In this document: positions 17,286 to 27,396 of the stretch, piece by piece
How the letters are laid out: each line of letters starts with the position of its first letter
How positions within the stretch are numbered: position 1 is the first letter of the stretch
From: Deltaproteobacteria bacterium
Lineage (GTDB): Bacteria; Myxococcota_A; Polyangia; Polyangiales; Houyiibacteriaceae
Direction of reading: 5' to 3'
Assembly (NCBI GenBank): GCA_017644045.1
Contig: JAEPMI010000001.1
Location: 488,470 to 552,469 of the forward strand
Length of the DNA: 64,000 nt
Program-made: the position numbers and the translations under genes
The notes under the pieces: model-generated
What the model saw: the letters and a program-made list of their open reading frames with translations, nothing else
Told to the model about the DNA's origin: nothing
The model's database searches: none

Positions 17286-19001
17286 CTACCCCTCGAGCTC
17301 GACGAAATGGTCGAGACGGCCGGTCCGGGGGCTCCACACCTGGAGCTTCAGCGCCTGGCCACCCCGCACGTCGAAGTGCGCGACCGCGCGATGGCCGGTT
17401 CCCTTCGAACGCTGGAAGTAGATGGCGCCGAACCCCGAGTGGCGACCGCGCCCCCAGCCGTCCAGGTGACCGAGCTGCTCGCGGCTCCCGTTCGGGTCCA
17501 CCAGCTCGCCGCCGACCGGCTCCGCGTCCACGACCAGGCCCTGGTTCCAGGTGAGCCCGCGGGCGCTCTCGAGCACCTGACTCGGGAGGTAGCCCTGGTT
17601 CTCGACGGTGACGCTGACCCGGCGGATGCCGTCACCGAGCGGCTTCACCTGCACGTCGGCGACCACGATCCGCGGCGCGAGCGCGACCATCCGGGAGAAG
17701 AGCTCGGCCTGCTGATCGCAGACCTCCGGGAGCTTCTCGTTGGGCGGGTTCGAGAAGCCCACCGTCGGGTCGAGCCCGCCGAGCTCCACCGGCCCGAGCT
17801 GCGGGTGGTCGAACGCGCGCCACGGCCGGACCACCCGGCCCTGGTTGTGGTCGCGGTCCCACTCCGCCAGCGCGATGAGGTCGGCCCGGTCGAGCCGGCT
17901 GTAGCGTTCGACGAAGCGCTTCGGTCGCTCGAAGCCGACCTGCTCGAAGATGTCCCAGAGCTCGCAGACCCAGGCGATGCAGCCGCGGTTCACGAAGGCG
18001 TAGTCGATCATGTCACCGTGCAGGCGCTTGCCCGGCTCGTAGGTGAACTCCTCGAAGCCGCTGACGGTCGGATAGCCGGTGAGCTCGTCGGCCCAGCCCT
18101 CGAGCAGCTTGTACACGCCGCGGTCGAAGGGGTTCATCTTCGCGTCGGGCGCGTCCCCGAGCGGCCGGATGAACACCCCGCCGAAGGTGTGGAGGTTGGT
18201 CCACGCGAAGAGGTGCGGTCGGGCCGCCGTGTACTCGACCACGGCGCGCGACTCGGGCTCGCTCATCGGGTAACGCCCGGCGCCCATCTGGATGTGGTCG
18301 GGCTCCCAGGTGGCCGGGAAGTTCCGGTTCAGGTCGGGGTCGTTGTCCGACAGAAAGCTCGGGTCCGGGACGGTGACGCCGTCCCAGCCGTCGATGGTCC
18401 CCTCGGGGTAGAGCTTGTAGAAGGGGCCCTCGTCGTGGAGCTCCCGCGGCACGAGCAACCCGGGGAACTCGGGCGCCTCGACGAACTCGCCGCCCGAATC
18501 CTCGACGCGCATGAGCAGCGCCACGCCGTCGCCGTCGACGTCGCTCGCCTCCCAGCGGGGAGCCCCGGTCTTCGGCCGGTCGTCACGCGGGACCGAGCGC
18601 ACGTAGCGCCGCGTCTTCAGCACCGCCTCGGCGCCATCCGGCGACATCCGCGGCATCACGTGCACCAGCGTCTCGGTGATGACCCGACGCATCGGCTCGG
18701 GCAGATCGCTCTCGCCGAGGTGCACGGCGAGAATCGCCTCCGCGGCGGCGAGGGCCACGCTCGAGCCCGCGAGCTCGCTGGCGTGCATGTTCCCGTCGAT
18801 CCAGGCCGCCGGGCGCGGTCGCTCCGGGTCGAAACCGATGGTGAGCACCCAGAGCTCGCGCCCCTCGCCGCTCTTGCCGATCGACTCGAGGTGGGCGATG
18901 TCGCCGAACGCGTCCGCCCACGCCTTCAGCTGGGCGGTGAGGGTCTCGTAGTCGAGGTAGTCCTCACGGAAGGGACGGCGAAGCTCGGTCAGGCGGCTCA
19001 T
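17286..19001 (-). CDS. M14 family zinc carboxypeptidase
   Basis: This 571-residue metallocarboxypeptidase retains the M14 site: zinc ligands H73 and E76 in NMHASE, the substrate-binding segment NRNFP at 225-229, the third zinc ligand H271 in TNLHTFGG, and the catalytic Glu at 347 in VCELWD. The C-terminal 130 residues form an extra beta domain. No signal peptide is evident from the ATG at 19001, and the family contains both secreted and cytoplasmic members. M14 enzymes remove C-terminal residues from peptides or cleave amidated peptidoglycan stems. The length exceeds the usual 300-400 residues because of insertions around 140-225 and the C-terminal domain. The gap to the membrane-protein gene upstream is only 16 bp. 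Confidence 0.85.
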   Translation of the reverse strand: MSRLTELRRPFREDYLDYETLTAQLKAWADAFGDIAHLESIGKSGEGRELWVLTIGFDPERPRPAAWIDGNMHASELAGSSVALAAAEAILAVHLGESDLPEPMRRVITETLVHVMPRMSPDGAEAVLKTRRYVRSVPRDDRPKTGAPRWEASDVDGDGVALLMRVEDSGGEFVEAPEFPGLLVPRELHDEGPFYKLYPEGTIDGWDGVTVPDPSFLSDNDPDLNRNFPATWEPDHIQMGAGRYPMSEPESRAVVEYTAARPHLFAWTNLHTFGGVFIRPLGDAPDAKMNPFDRGVYKLLEGWADELTGYPTVSGFEEFTYEPGKRLHGDMIDYAFVNRGCIAWVCELWDIFEQVGFERPKRFVERYSRLDRADLIALAEWDRDHNQGRVVRPWRAFDHPQLGPVELGGLDPTVGFSNPPNEKLPEVCDQQAELFSRMVALAPRIVVADVQVKPLGDGIRRVSVTVENQGYLPSQVLESARGLTWNQGLVVDAEPVGGELVDPNGSREQLGHLDGWGRGRHSGFGAIYFQRSKGTGHRAVAHFDVRGGQALKLQVWSPRTGRLDHFVELEG

Positions 19002-19017
19002 GGCCGCGGACCTTACC

Positions 19018-19842
19018 TCACTCGAAAGTGATGGCGCTCTGGAGCGTGATCGGCTTGTCGCGGAGCCCGAAGCCGAGCCCGACCGCGACCGCGCCGGCGA
19101 CGAGCACGCCGCCCACGACCCACACCCACACGGGGATCCCCCCGGAGTCGCCGTCGTCGCCACCGCCGGGCGGTGGCGCCACGACCGGTGCGTCGCCGAA
19201 GATCCGGGGCTGGTCCTCGGTGCCGATCTCCGCGAGCCGGTTGCCGTGCTCGTCGAGGACCTGGACCGCGTAGTCGATCTGAGGGGCGTCGGGGAGCGCC
19301 GCCACCTCGACGAGCGCCTCCGGTGCCGCCGGCACCGTGGTCTCGGTCATCGGCTCCATGGCCGCGTGGTCTCGGCTGAGCACGCGGATCTCGGACGCCA
19401 TCCCGAGCGGGTCGGAGAGCTCGACACGGATCGCACCTCGCGCACGAACCACGCGGGCCTCGAGCGCGAAGCCAGTGGAACGGGAGGCCCAGAAGCCGCG
19501 CGCCTCGAGAAAGGGCCCACGCAGCCGCGGCGCGAGGTTGGTGTCGACCTCCGCGTCCGGCCGCAGGGCGAGCATCTTCACGTACGCCTCGCGTGCGGGG
19601 TCTTCCTCGCGTTCGGCGGCGTTGCTGAGCCCGATGAGCTCGTAGATGCGCGCCACCTCGGTGGGCGAGTGACCGCCCTCCTGTAGCGCCTGGTTGGCCA
19701 GCTCGATGACGCGCGGGAAGTCGATCTCCGAGTAGGCGTTCTCGGCGCGGTCGAGAGTCGTCTGTGCAGACGCGGTCGACGCGATGGCCAGGGTCGACGC
19801 AATGGCCAGGGTGGCGACGATCAGGGACAGGCGCCGGAACAT
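19018..19842 (-). CDS. Exported protein with TPR-like N terminus and C-terminal membrane helix
   Basis: This 274-residue protein has a signal peptide containing a small internal duplication (ATLAIASTLAIASTASA). Residues 28-95 form a TPR-like helical unit (LDRAENAYSEIDFPRVIELANQAL...EEDPAREAYVKMLALRPD), followed by a beta-rich region and a strong hydrophobic helix at about 235-258 (VWVWVVGGVLVAGAVAVGLGFG). This layout is common among periplasm-facing accessory proteins in kinase-linked myxobacterial operons. A GGAGG sits 3-8 nt before the ATG at 19842. It overlaps the end of the upstream lipoprotein gene by 22 bp and is the last gene of the kinase operon. Confidence 0.7.
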   Translation of the reverse strand: MFRRLSLIVATLAIASTLAIASTASAQTTLDRAENAYSEIDFPRVIELANQALQEGGHSPTEVARIYELIGLSNAAEREEDPAREAYVKMLALRPDAEVDTNLAPRLRGPFLEARGFWASRSTGFALEARVVRARGAIRVELSDPLGMASEIRVLSRDHAAMEPMTETTVPAAPEALVEVAALPDAPQIDYAVQVLDEHGNRLAEIGTEDQPRIFGDAPVVAPPPGGGDDGDSGGIPVWVWVVGGVLVAGAVAVGLGFGLRDKPITLQSAITFE

Positions 19843-20309
19843 CGGTCCTCCACGCTACAGCCGGTCGGCATGGTGCCGGCTTCGATTCGTTCTCGGTACG
19901 CGTCCGTCGGGGCGAGCACGATGGTCACCTCGCTGGCGTCGCCGTAGACGTCGCGGATGGTGCACCCGCTGAGGAGTGCCTCGCCCGTGGTGTCCTCGGC
20001 GACCGCGACGTAAGCGCGCAGGCCCTCACCGACCGAGGGAAGCTCCACACCACCCCTGCGGAACTCGCAGACGGGGATCGGACCGGTGTCTTCCGACGCA
20101 TCGGAGATCGAGCCCACGTCCTCCGCCTGGGCGAGGAGATCGCGGCAGGTGCCCGCCTCGCCTTCCTCGACCGGGACCCCGTAGACGCGAACGGTCTCCG
20201 AGGCCGAGAAGGCCTCGACCGAGGGGAAGGAGAGCTCGAAGGTCTCGGTATCCGAGCCGCAGCTCGCGAGCGCGAGCGCTGCGAGCACCATCGCGATGCG
20301 TGTCTTCAT
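19821..20309 (-). CDS. Uncharacterised lipoprotein of the kinase operon
   Basis: This 162-residue protein starts MKTRIAMVLAALALASC (lipobox Cys 17). The body holds several further Cys (for example CRDLL, VCEFRRGG, SGCTIRD, the C-terminal CSVEDRCSGACP), which suggests disulfide-stabilised periplasmic folding. No known domain is recognised. The ATG overlaps the stop of the binding-protein gene as ATGA, and its own end overlaps the next gene by 22 bp, so it is firmly within the operon. It may be a partner of the binding protein or kinase, but this rests only on position. Confidence 0.7.
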   Translation of the reverse strand: MKTRIAMVLAALALASCGSDTETFELSFPSVEAFSASETVRVYGVPVEEGEAGTCRDLLAQAEDVGSISDASEDTGPIPVCEFRRGGVELPSVGEGLRAYVAVAEDTTGEALLSGCTIRDVYGDASEVTIVLAPTDAYRERIEAGTMPTGCSVEDRCSGACP

Positions 20310-21559
20310 CCGCCCCCAGGTGAGATCACGTCCACTCGGACGAACATGCCACCGGTGTAGCTCCAGATTTCGTAGTCCGAGGTCACGTCGCCCGAGGGAT
20401 CCAGATCCACCGAGCCGCTGGCGCCCTCGTAGTCGATGTCGCCCTCCGGCTCCTCGAGCGCGCCGAGGGCCTGGGCGATCTGGCCGCTGATCATCGTGGG
20501 CTCGCCCGCGTCGCGGTTGGCGACCTGGTAGAGCGCGTCGCGAACGGCGGTCCCGTCGGTGGTCCCGGCCTTCTGGATGGCGAGGGCCAGCAGGATCATC
20601 GCGTCGTACTGGTTGCCGCCGAAGATGCCCGGGCGCTCGCCGTAGGTGACCTCGTAGGATGCGGCGAAGGCGTTGGCACTCCGGGTGTCGGGCTCGACGA
20701 TCGGCGCGGTACCGATGACGCCCTCCACGAAGCTCGGGTCGCCGGCCGCGGTCGGGAAGCCCGGGTCCTTGAGTCCATCGGAGCCGATCCAGGTCACGTC
20801 GGGCGGTGACCCGAGGCTGTTCCAAGCGCGCAGGATCTCACCCCCGTCGTCCGGGAAGGCGACGAGCGCGATGCAGTCGGGGTTCGCCGTGGCCACCGCC
20901 TGGACCTCGGTGTCGTAGTTGGAGCGACCGCCCACGAAGGGCACCACCTCGACGACCTCGACGGTGGGCTCACCGGTCAGGCTCTGGTTGATGCCCTCGG
21001 CGAAGGGTTCGCCGTAGGCGTCGTTGATGTGGAGGATGGCGACCCGCTCGCAGGACTGGCCCACCGCGACATCGGCCAGCACCTGGGCCTGCTCGGTGTC
21101 CGAGGGCGCGGTGCGGAAGAGGTAGCGGTCGTCGGCCGGCTGGATGTCGGTCAGGTTCTGCGAGGTCGAGCAGCAGGAGATCTGCGGGGTCTGCTGCGCG
21201 GCGGTGACGGCCTGGACCTCCTCGGTGGCCGAGGACGAGAGGCTGCCGATGATCCCGATGGCGCCCTGGTCCAGGAGATCCTGAGCCACGCGCGCGGCCT
21301 GGGCAGGGTCGGTCCGATCGTCCACGACGATCAGCTCGATCTGGCGGCCGCCGAGCAGACCGCCCGCGGCGTTGACCTCGCGCGCCGCCAGCTGGGCGGA
21401 CTTCGCCAAGTGGTCGCCGACGGAGCCGAGCGGCCCCGAGAGCGAGACGATGACACCGACCACGATCGGTTCGTCCCGCGGCGACCCTTCGCCGTCTCCG
21501 CAGCTGACCAGCGCCAGCGCCAACGCGAGCGCCGTGAGCTTGCCCCCTCTAAGCCACAT
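20306..21559 (-). CDS. Orphan branched-chain amino acid-type binding lipoprotein
   Basis: This 417-residue protein is a type I periplasmic binding protein of the LivJ/Peripla_BP_6 group. It has a lipoprotein signal with Cys at 20, VVGVIVSLSGPLGSVGDHLAKSAQLAAREVNAAGG near the start, ELIVVDDRTDPAQAARVAQDLL, then GIIGSLSSSATEEV, and GGNQYDAMILLALAIQKAG near the C terminus. Family members bind amino acids, amides or urea for ABC importers or sensory systems. No ABC permease or ATPase gene lies within the window, and the gene begins 2 bp after the stop of a Ser/Thr kinase gene. A ligand-sensing role with the kinase is therefore more attractive than transport, though unproven. Confidence 0.85.
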   Translation of the reverse strand: MWLRGGKLTALALALALVSCGDGEGSPRDEPIVVGVIVSLSGPLGSVGDHLAKSAQLAAREVNAAGGLLGGRQIELIVVDDRTDPAQAARVAQDLLDQGAIGIIGSLSSSATEEVQAVTAAQQTPQISCCSTSQNLTDIQPADDRYLFRTAPSDTEQAQVLADVAVGQSCERVAILHINDAYGEPFAEGINQSLTGEPTVEVVEVVPFVGGRSNYDTEVQAVATANPDCIALVAFPDDGGEILRAWNSLGSPPDVTWIGSDGLKDPGFPTAAGDPSFVEGVIGTAPIVEPDTRSANAFAASYEVTYGERPGIFGGNQYDAMILLALAIQKAGTTDGTAVRDALYQVANRDAGEPTMISGQIAQALGALEEPEGDIDYEGASGSVDLDPSGDVTSDYEIWSYTGGMFVRVDVISPGGG

Positions 21560-21561
21560 GT

Positions 21562-23349
21562 CTATTCGAGCCCAACCCTCCGGGTCACCGTTTGACCGGG
21601 GCGAATCGTAACCTGGTAGCGGGTGCGGAGTCCACGCTCGGGATTCACCAAGGTGAGGGTGTGGGACCCCGGCGGGAGCTCGATCCGGCGGAGCGGCGTG
21701 GTGCCCAGGTTGCGCGATCCGAGGCGGACCTCGGACCAGGGGATCGTATCCAGGGTGAGGAAGCCGGCCTCCTCCGCGGGGGCGGCTTCCATGGCGGGCT
21801 CGACCATCTCGGTCTCCATCGGTGTCGTGCGCCGTCGGGCTCGGCGACGCCGACGCGTCGACTCGGTGTCGGCCGCCATGGTGACCGTGGGTCCGGCTTC
21901 CGTCTCCGACCCGGACTCCGACTCCGACTCACCGACCGCCGACACCGACTCCCGATCGCCGACCTCCGACTCCCGATCCCCGACGGCCGACTCCCGATCG
22001 CCGACCTCCGACTCCCGATCGCCGACGGCCGACTCCCGGTCGCCGACCGCCGACTCCGACTCCCGATCGCCACCCGCCGACTCGGGCGCCTGGTTCGCCA
22101 ACGGTTCGAGCGGCTCCGTCCGGACCCCATCGGTCTCGGCGACCTCGGTTCCGTCCTTTCGGAGCAGCCAGGCCGCCATCGCGCCGACCAGCGCCGCGAG
22201 CAGGAAGACCAGCGCCACCGCCCAGCGCCCCGGGCCCTGACCGTGGTGCGTCGGCGGGTTCGTGATCACCCCGCTGTGGCTCCCCGAGCCCGCGGACGGC
22301 ACCGGGGTCATGACCTGCCCCTGCAGCTCGCCCGCCATGTGGGCCTTCAGGATGGCCCGCTGCTCGTCGCGGTCCTTGTCGAAGAAGCCGGCGAGGAAGG
22401 AGCCGAGCTCGCTGCGCGTGGAGTGCAGGCCCTCGCGCTGCATGAACGCCACGATGTCCTCACGGAGCTCGCGGGCGCTGCGGTAGCGCTGCTCTGGATC
22501 CCGCTGGAGCGCACGACCGACGATCGCGGAGAGCTCGGGCGGCACGTCGACCGCCTGGTCGAGCTGCACGATGTCGGAGCGGAGCGCGTTGTTGAGCGTG
22601 CTGATCTCCGAGTCGCCCTTGAAGAGACGCTTGCCGGCGATGACCTCCCACATGACCACGCCGAGCGACCAGAGGTCCGCGCGGTGGTCGTGTTGACCCG
22701 AGCGCGCCTGCTCCGGTGCGATGTAGGCGAACTTGCCCTTCACCTGACCCGCGCGGGTCTCGGTGAGCTGGGTCCCGGCCTTCGCGATGCCGAAGTCGAG
22801 CACCTTCACCTGGCCCTCGTAGGTCAGGAAGAGGTTCCCCGGCGAGATGTCGCGGTGGACGACCCCGAGCGGGGTGCCGTCGTAGTCCTCGAGGGTGTGG
22901 GCGTACTCGAGCCCGTGGAGCGCCTCGGTGAAGATCCGGCAGGCCATCCCGAGCGGGATCGTCTGACCGCTCCGAGCCACTCGCTTCAGCAGCCGCGCCA
23001 GCGACTGCCCCTCGAGGTACTCCATCGCGAGGTAGTGGAGCCCGTCCACGTCGCCGACGTCGAAGGTCTGCACGACGTTCGGGTGATTCAAACGGGCCGC
23101 GAGCCGAGCCTCGTCGAGGAACATCCCGACCAGGACCTCCTCCTCCTCGAGGTGCGGATGGAGCCGCTTGACCACGGAGAGCTTGGTGAAGCCAGCGGGT
23201 CCCTTGGCGGCCGCCAGGAAGACCTCGGCCATGCCCCCGTGACCGATCTTCGCGATCAGCGTGTACTTGCCGAAGGCCTGCTCGAGCACGAGCGGCGAAG
23301 CGATGCCCGCTTCGCTGGTCGAGATGGATCGGACGCGTATCTCCCCCAT
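21562..23349 (-). CDS. Hanks-type Ser/Thr protein kinase with PEGA tail
   Basis: This 595-residue kinase has a complete catalytic domain: glycine loop IGHGGMAEVF at about 35-44, Lys61 in VVKRL, HRDISPGN at 165-172 with catalytic D167, DFG at 185-187, and APEQ at 211-214. A membrane helix lies at about 375-396. A low-complexity linker follows, with five near-perfect GDRES heptads (about 427-480), then an Arg cluster. A C-terminal PEGA-type domain (530-590; IPWSEVRLGSRNLGTTPLRRIELPPGSH) would lie outside the cytoplasm. The start at 23349 precedes the kinase domain by about 25 residues; upstream sequence is not kinase-like. It is the first gene of a four-gene operon and is divergent from the gene at 23535. 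Confidence 0.9.
   Translation of the reverse strand: MGEIRVRSISTSEAGIASPLVLEQAFGKYTLIAKIGHGGMAEVFLAAAKGPAGFTKLSVVKRLHPHLEEEEVLVGMFLDEARLAARLNHPNVVQTFDVGDVDGLHYLAMEYLEGQSLARLLKRVARSGQTIPLGMACRIFTEALHGLEYAHTLEDYDGTPLGVVHRDISPGNLFLTYEGQVKVLDFGIAKAGTQLTETRAGQVKGKFAYIAPEQARSGQHDHRADLWSLGVVMWEVIAGKRLFKGDSEISTLNNALRSDIVQLDQAVDVPPELSAIVGRALQRDPEQRYRSARELREDIVAFMQREGLHSTRSELGSFLAGFFDKDRDEQRAILKAHMAGELQGQVMTPVPSAGSGSHSGVITNPPTHHGQGPGRWAVALVFLLAALVGAMAAWLLRKDGTEVAETDGVRTEPLEPLANQAPESAGGDRESESAVGDRESAVGDRESEVGDRESAVGDRESEVGDRESVSAVGESESESGSETEAGPTVTMAADTESTRRRRRARRRTTPMETEMVEPAMEAAPAEEAGFLTLDTIPWSEVRLGSRNLGTTPLRRIELPPGSHTLTLVNPERGLRTRYQVTIRPGQTVTRRVGLE
21910..22071 (-). repeat. Degenerate 21-bp tandem repeat encoding GDRES heptads
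   Basis: Within the kinase gene, a 21-bp unit encoding VGDRES plus Ala or Glu recurs about five times, with several shorter GDRES/SES fragments at the ends. The units alternate between two variants, so the repeat is really two interleaved 42-bp units. It lies in the extracytoplasmic linker between the membrane helix and the PEGA domain and is prone to length change by slippage. Confidence 0.8.
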
Positions 23350-23534
23350 GAGTTCACGACAGGTTCCCCACGCCAGGCCTTTGGTGTCAACGACACACGC
23401 GTGACGGCTCCATGGACCGAGGCCCTCGGAGCCTTGGAACGGACTGAAAAACTCCGCCCAGACGGTCGAGAAGAAGGGGGAGCGGATCCCCGTAGGATCA
23501 CCCCAATGGGGACTATGATGAGCCCCGCCGGAAG

Positions 23535-25316
23535 ATGACGCGCAACACCAGACTCCTCTCGTTGGCCGGTCTCGTCGGAGCCATGGCGCTCTGGACGCCC
23601 GGCGCCACGGCACAGTGGCTGACCCGGGCGACCACGGAACCCGGCTTGCTCGACGACCTCGAGACCGCGTTGGTCGGTGACGTGGGAGCGGCCGCGGCGC
23701 GAAGGTCGATGGCGGCCGGCGAAGCCGCCTTCCTGGTGCCACGGACCCCTCGGACCTGTGACCCCACGCGCGGAGCCGGGTGCACCTCCTCGCTCCACTT
23801 CTGGCTGGTGAACCTCGGGAGCGAGCCGCTCTTCGCCCTTTCGGTCGAGGTACGACTCCGAGACGGCTCCGAGTCGGTCGTCCTGACCGAACGGGTGCCG
23901 GTGGTGCCTGCCGGCTCGGCCGTCTGGCTCACGCTCGAGTCTCCCTTCCAGCTGTACCGGAGGGTTCGCCTCTCCGAGCTCGACGACCCGGTCTCCGACC
24001 CGGTGGAGATCGGCTACGACACACGGGTCAGCGGTCTGCCGCTGGGGCCGGCGGCGGCTCGTGCACTGGACGACTTCCCAGCCTTCGAGACGGTCAGGGC
24101 CACTCCCGAGGGTCCCTCGGCGTTCTCCGCGAGCGATGCATTCCTGCTCGCCCTGACCCACATCGCCGAGGCCGATGCGCGGCGGCTCGCGCAGCTCTAC
24201 GTCGACACCCTCGGTGGCCCGGCCGCGCGGGAACGCGTGCTCCGCATGCCGACGGATCCGAGCGTCGCGATCCTGATCGATGCGTTGCCCGCGTCCGAGC
24301 TCGGCCCGCTCGCGATCGAGGCGCTGCCCCACCCCACCGACCTGCAGCGACTCCTGAACGTGGTGCAGCCTGCCCAGTTGCGTCCGATGGTGCCGGCGCT
24401 CGCCGAGCAGGGACCCAGCGGCAACCGAGCCCTGCTGGAAGCCGCCATGGCGACCGCCGACGAGGAGCGCTTCGCCATCCTGGAGAGCGCCATCGGCGAC
24501 GTCGATGTGGAGGGCTTCACCGCCGGATGGCGCAGCCTGCGCGACGATGCGCTCCTCGAGAGACGGCTCGGGATGCTCCGAAGGCTCGAGGGGAGCGACG
24601 CACACCGCGACGCGGCAGCTCGGGCGATCGTGCAGCGCCTCGAGCGCCGGCGTCCCCTCTCCACGAGCGCGGACGAGGAGGTCGATCGGATCCGACGCGA
24701 AGCCGAGCCAGCGTTCGACTCCGCGCTCGAGTCCGCGCTCGACGATTGGTGGATCGTCGACCCCGAAGCGCTCGAGGCATCGACCATCGACCGCTACCGA
24801 CACTTCCGGAGCATGGTCGACGGTCCGCTCTCCGCGTGCACCTCGCGCTCCGATCTCGGGTTTCGTCTCGACGAGTGCGCCAACGCGATCGGAGCCGACG
24901 ACCAGCTATCGAGGCTCGCCCAGGATGGAGCGCTCGCGCCACACGTCCTGGACCACGTCGACGGCTCCCTCCAGCACGAGACGGACCCGAACGAGTACGC
25001 ACGGCGAGCCAGCCGATGGGTCCCGTACGGCCTGTCGGCGGTGGCCATGGCCGACCAGCTCTGCGACTCCCGAGCACGAGTGGACGCCGAGGTGATCGAC
25101 GCCGCGCGCCGACTCTCGCCCGACGCGAAGTGTGTCCGAGACGTCGACGCTCGAATCCTCGGGCTCGCGCCGGCCCACTTCTGGCCCGCGCTCGCGGGGC
25201 TCCTGGGGGTGCTCGCGCTCCTCGGCCTGATCGTGGTCAGGGCCCTCCGGCGAAGCGCCAGGAGTCGGGACGCGCTTCGCGCGGCGATGAGCGAAGCAGA
25301 GGACGACGCCGAATAG
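23535..25316 (+). CDS. Large exported protein of unknown function with C-terminal membrane anchor
   Basis: This 593-residue protein has a signal peptide (MTRNTRLLSLAGLVGAMALWTPGATA) and a single C-terminal hydrophobic helix (FWPALAGLLGVLALLGLIVV) followed by a basic cytoplasmic tail, so most of it faces the periplasm. Residues about 30-160 are beta-rich with two Cys (CDPTRGAGC). Residues 200-480 are helical and Ala/Leu/Arg-rich, suggesting HEAT- or TPR-like repeats, but no family is recognised. The ATG at 23535 lies directly after GGAAG. It is transcribed away from the kinase gene across a 185-bp intergenic region, so the two may share regulation. It ends at a strong bidirectional hairpin. 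Confidence 0.65.
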   Translation: MTRNTRLLSLAGLVGAMALWTPGATAQWLTRATTEPGLLDDLETALVGDVGAAAARRSMAAGEAAFLVPRTPRTCDPTRGAGCTSSLHFWLVNLGSEPLFALSVEVRLRDGSESVVLTERVPVVPAGSAVWLTLESPFQLYRRVRLSELDDPVSDPVEIGYDTRVSGLPLGPAAARALDDFPAFETVRATPEGPSAFSASDAFLLALTHIAEADARRLAQLYVDTLGGPAARERVLRMPTDPSVAILIDALPASELGPLAIEALPHPTDLQRLLNVVQPAQLRPMVPALAEQGPSGNRALLEAAMATADEERFAILESAIGDVDVEGFTAGWRSLRDDALLERRLGMLRRLEGSDAHRDAAARAIVQRLERRRPLSTSADEEVDRIRREAEPAFDSALESALDDWWIVDPEALEASTIDRYRHFRSMVDGPLSACTSRSDLGFRLDECANAIGADDQLSRLAQDGALAPHVLDHVDGSLQHETDPNEYARRASRWVPYGLSAVAMADQLCDSRARVDAEVIDAARRLSPDAKCVRDVDARILGLAPAHFWPALAGLLGVLALLGLIVVRALRRSARSRDALRAAMSEAEDDAE

Positions 25317-25333
25317 GCGACGCCGTGCGTCCC

Positions 25334-25364
25334 CGGGCGTGAGTCCTTCCGGACTCACTGCCCG
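25334..25364. terminator. Strong hairpin between convergent genes
   Basis: CGGGC-GTGAGTCC (25334-25346) pairs with GGACTCAC-T-GCCCG (25351-25364), a 13-bp stem with one bulged T and a TTCC tetraloop. It sits between the convergent ends at 25316 and 25386 and could terminate transcription from both sides. No U tract is present on either side. Confidence 0.6.
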
Positions 25365-25385
25365 AGGAAGCCCTCGACGCTCGCG

Positions 25386-27233
<1,848 letters not shown>

Positions 27234-27396
27234 TGAAACCTCCGGATGAGTGGGTCGACCCCCTCGAAACAGGTCGGAAACCTGGAGGCAACGACGCACC
27301 GCGTCAAGGCGACGGTGTCGTGACGAGTCCCTGGCTTGGGAACGTCAGACACGGCTCGGTCGTGCACGATGTCTGCTCCAGATGGGGGAGGCGATG

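Noticed and set aside
20306-21559. Complete branched-chain amino acid ABC importer
   Set aside because: Only the binding protein is present. Neighbouring genes are a kinase and two small exported proteins.
21910-22071. Possible CRISPR-like or minisatellite array
   Set aside because: The units are 21 bp, have no unique spacers and remain in frame inside the kinase gene.
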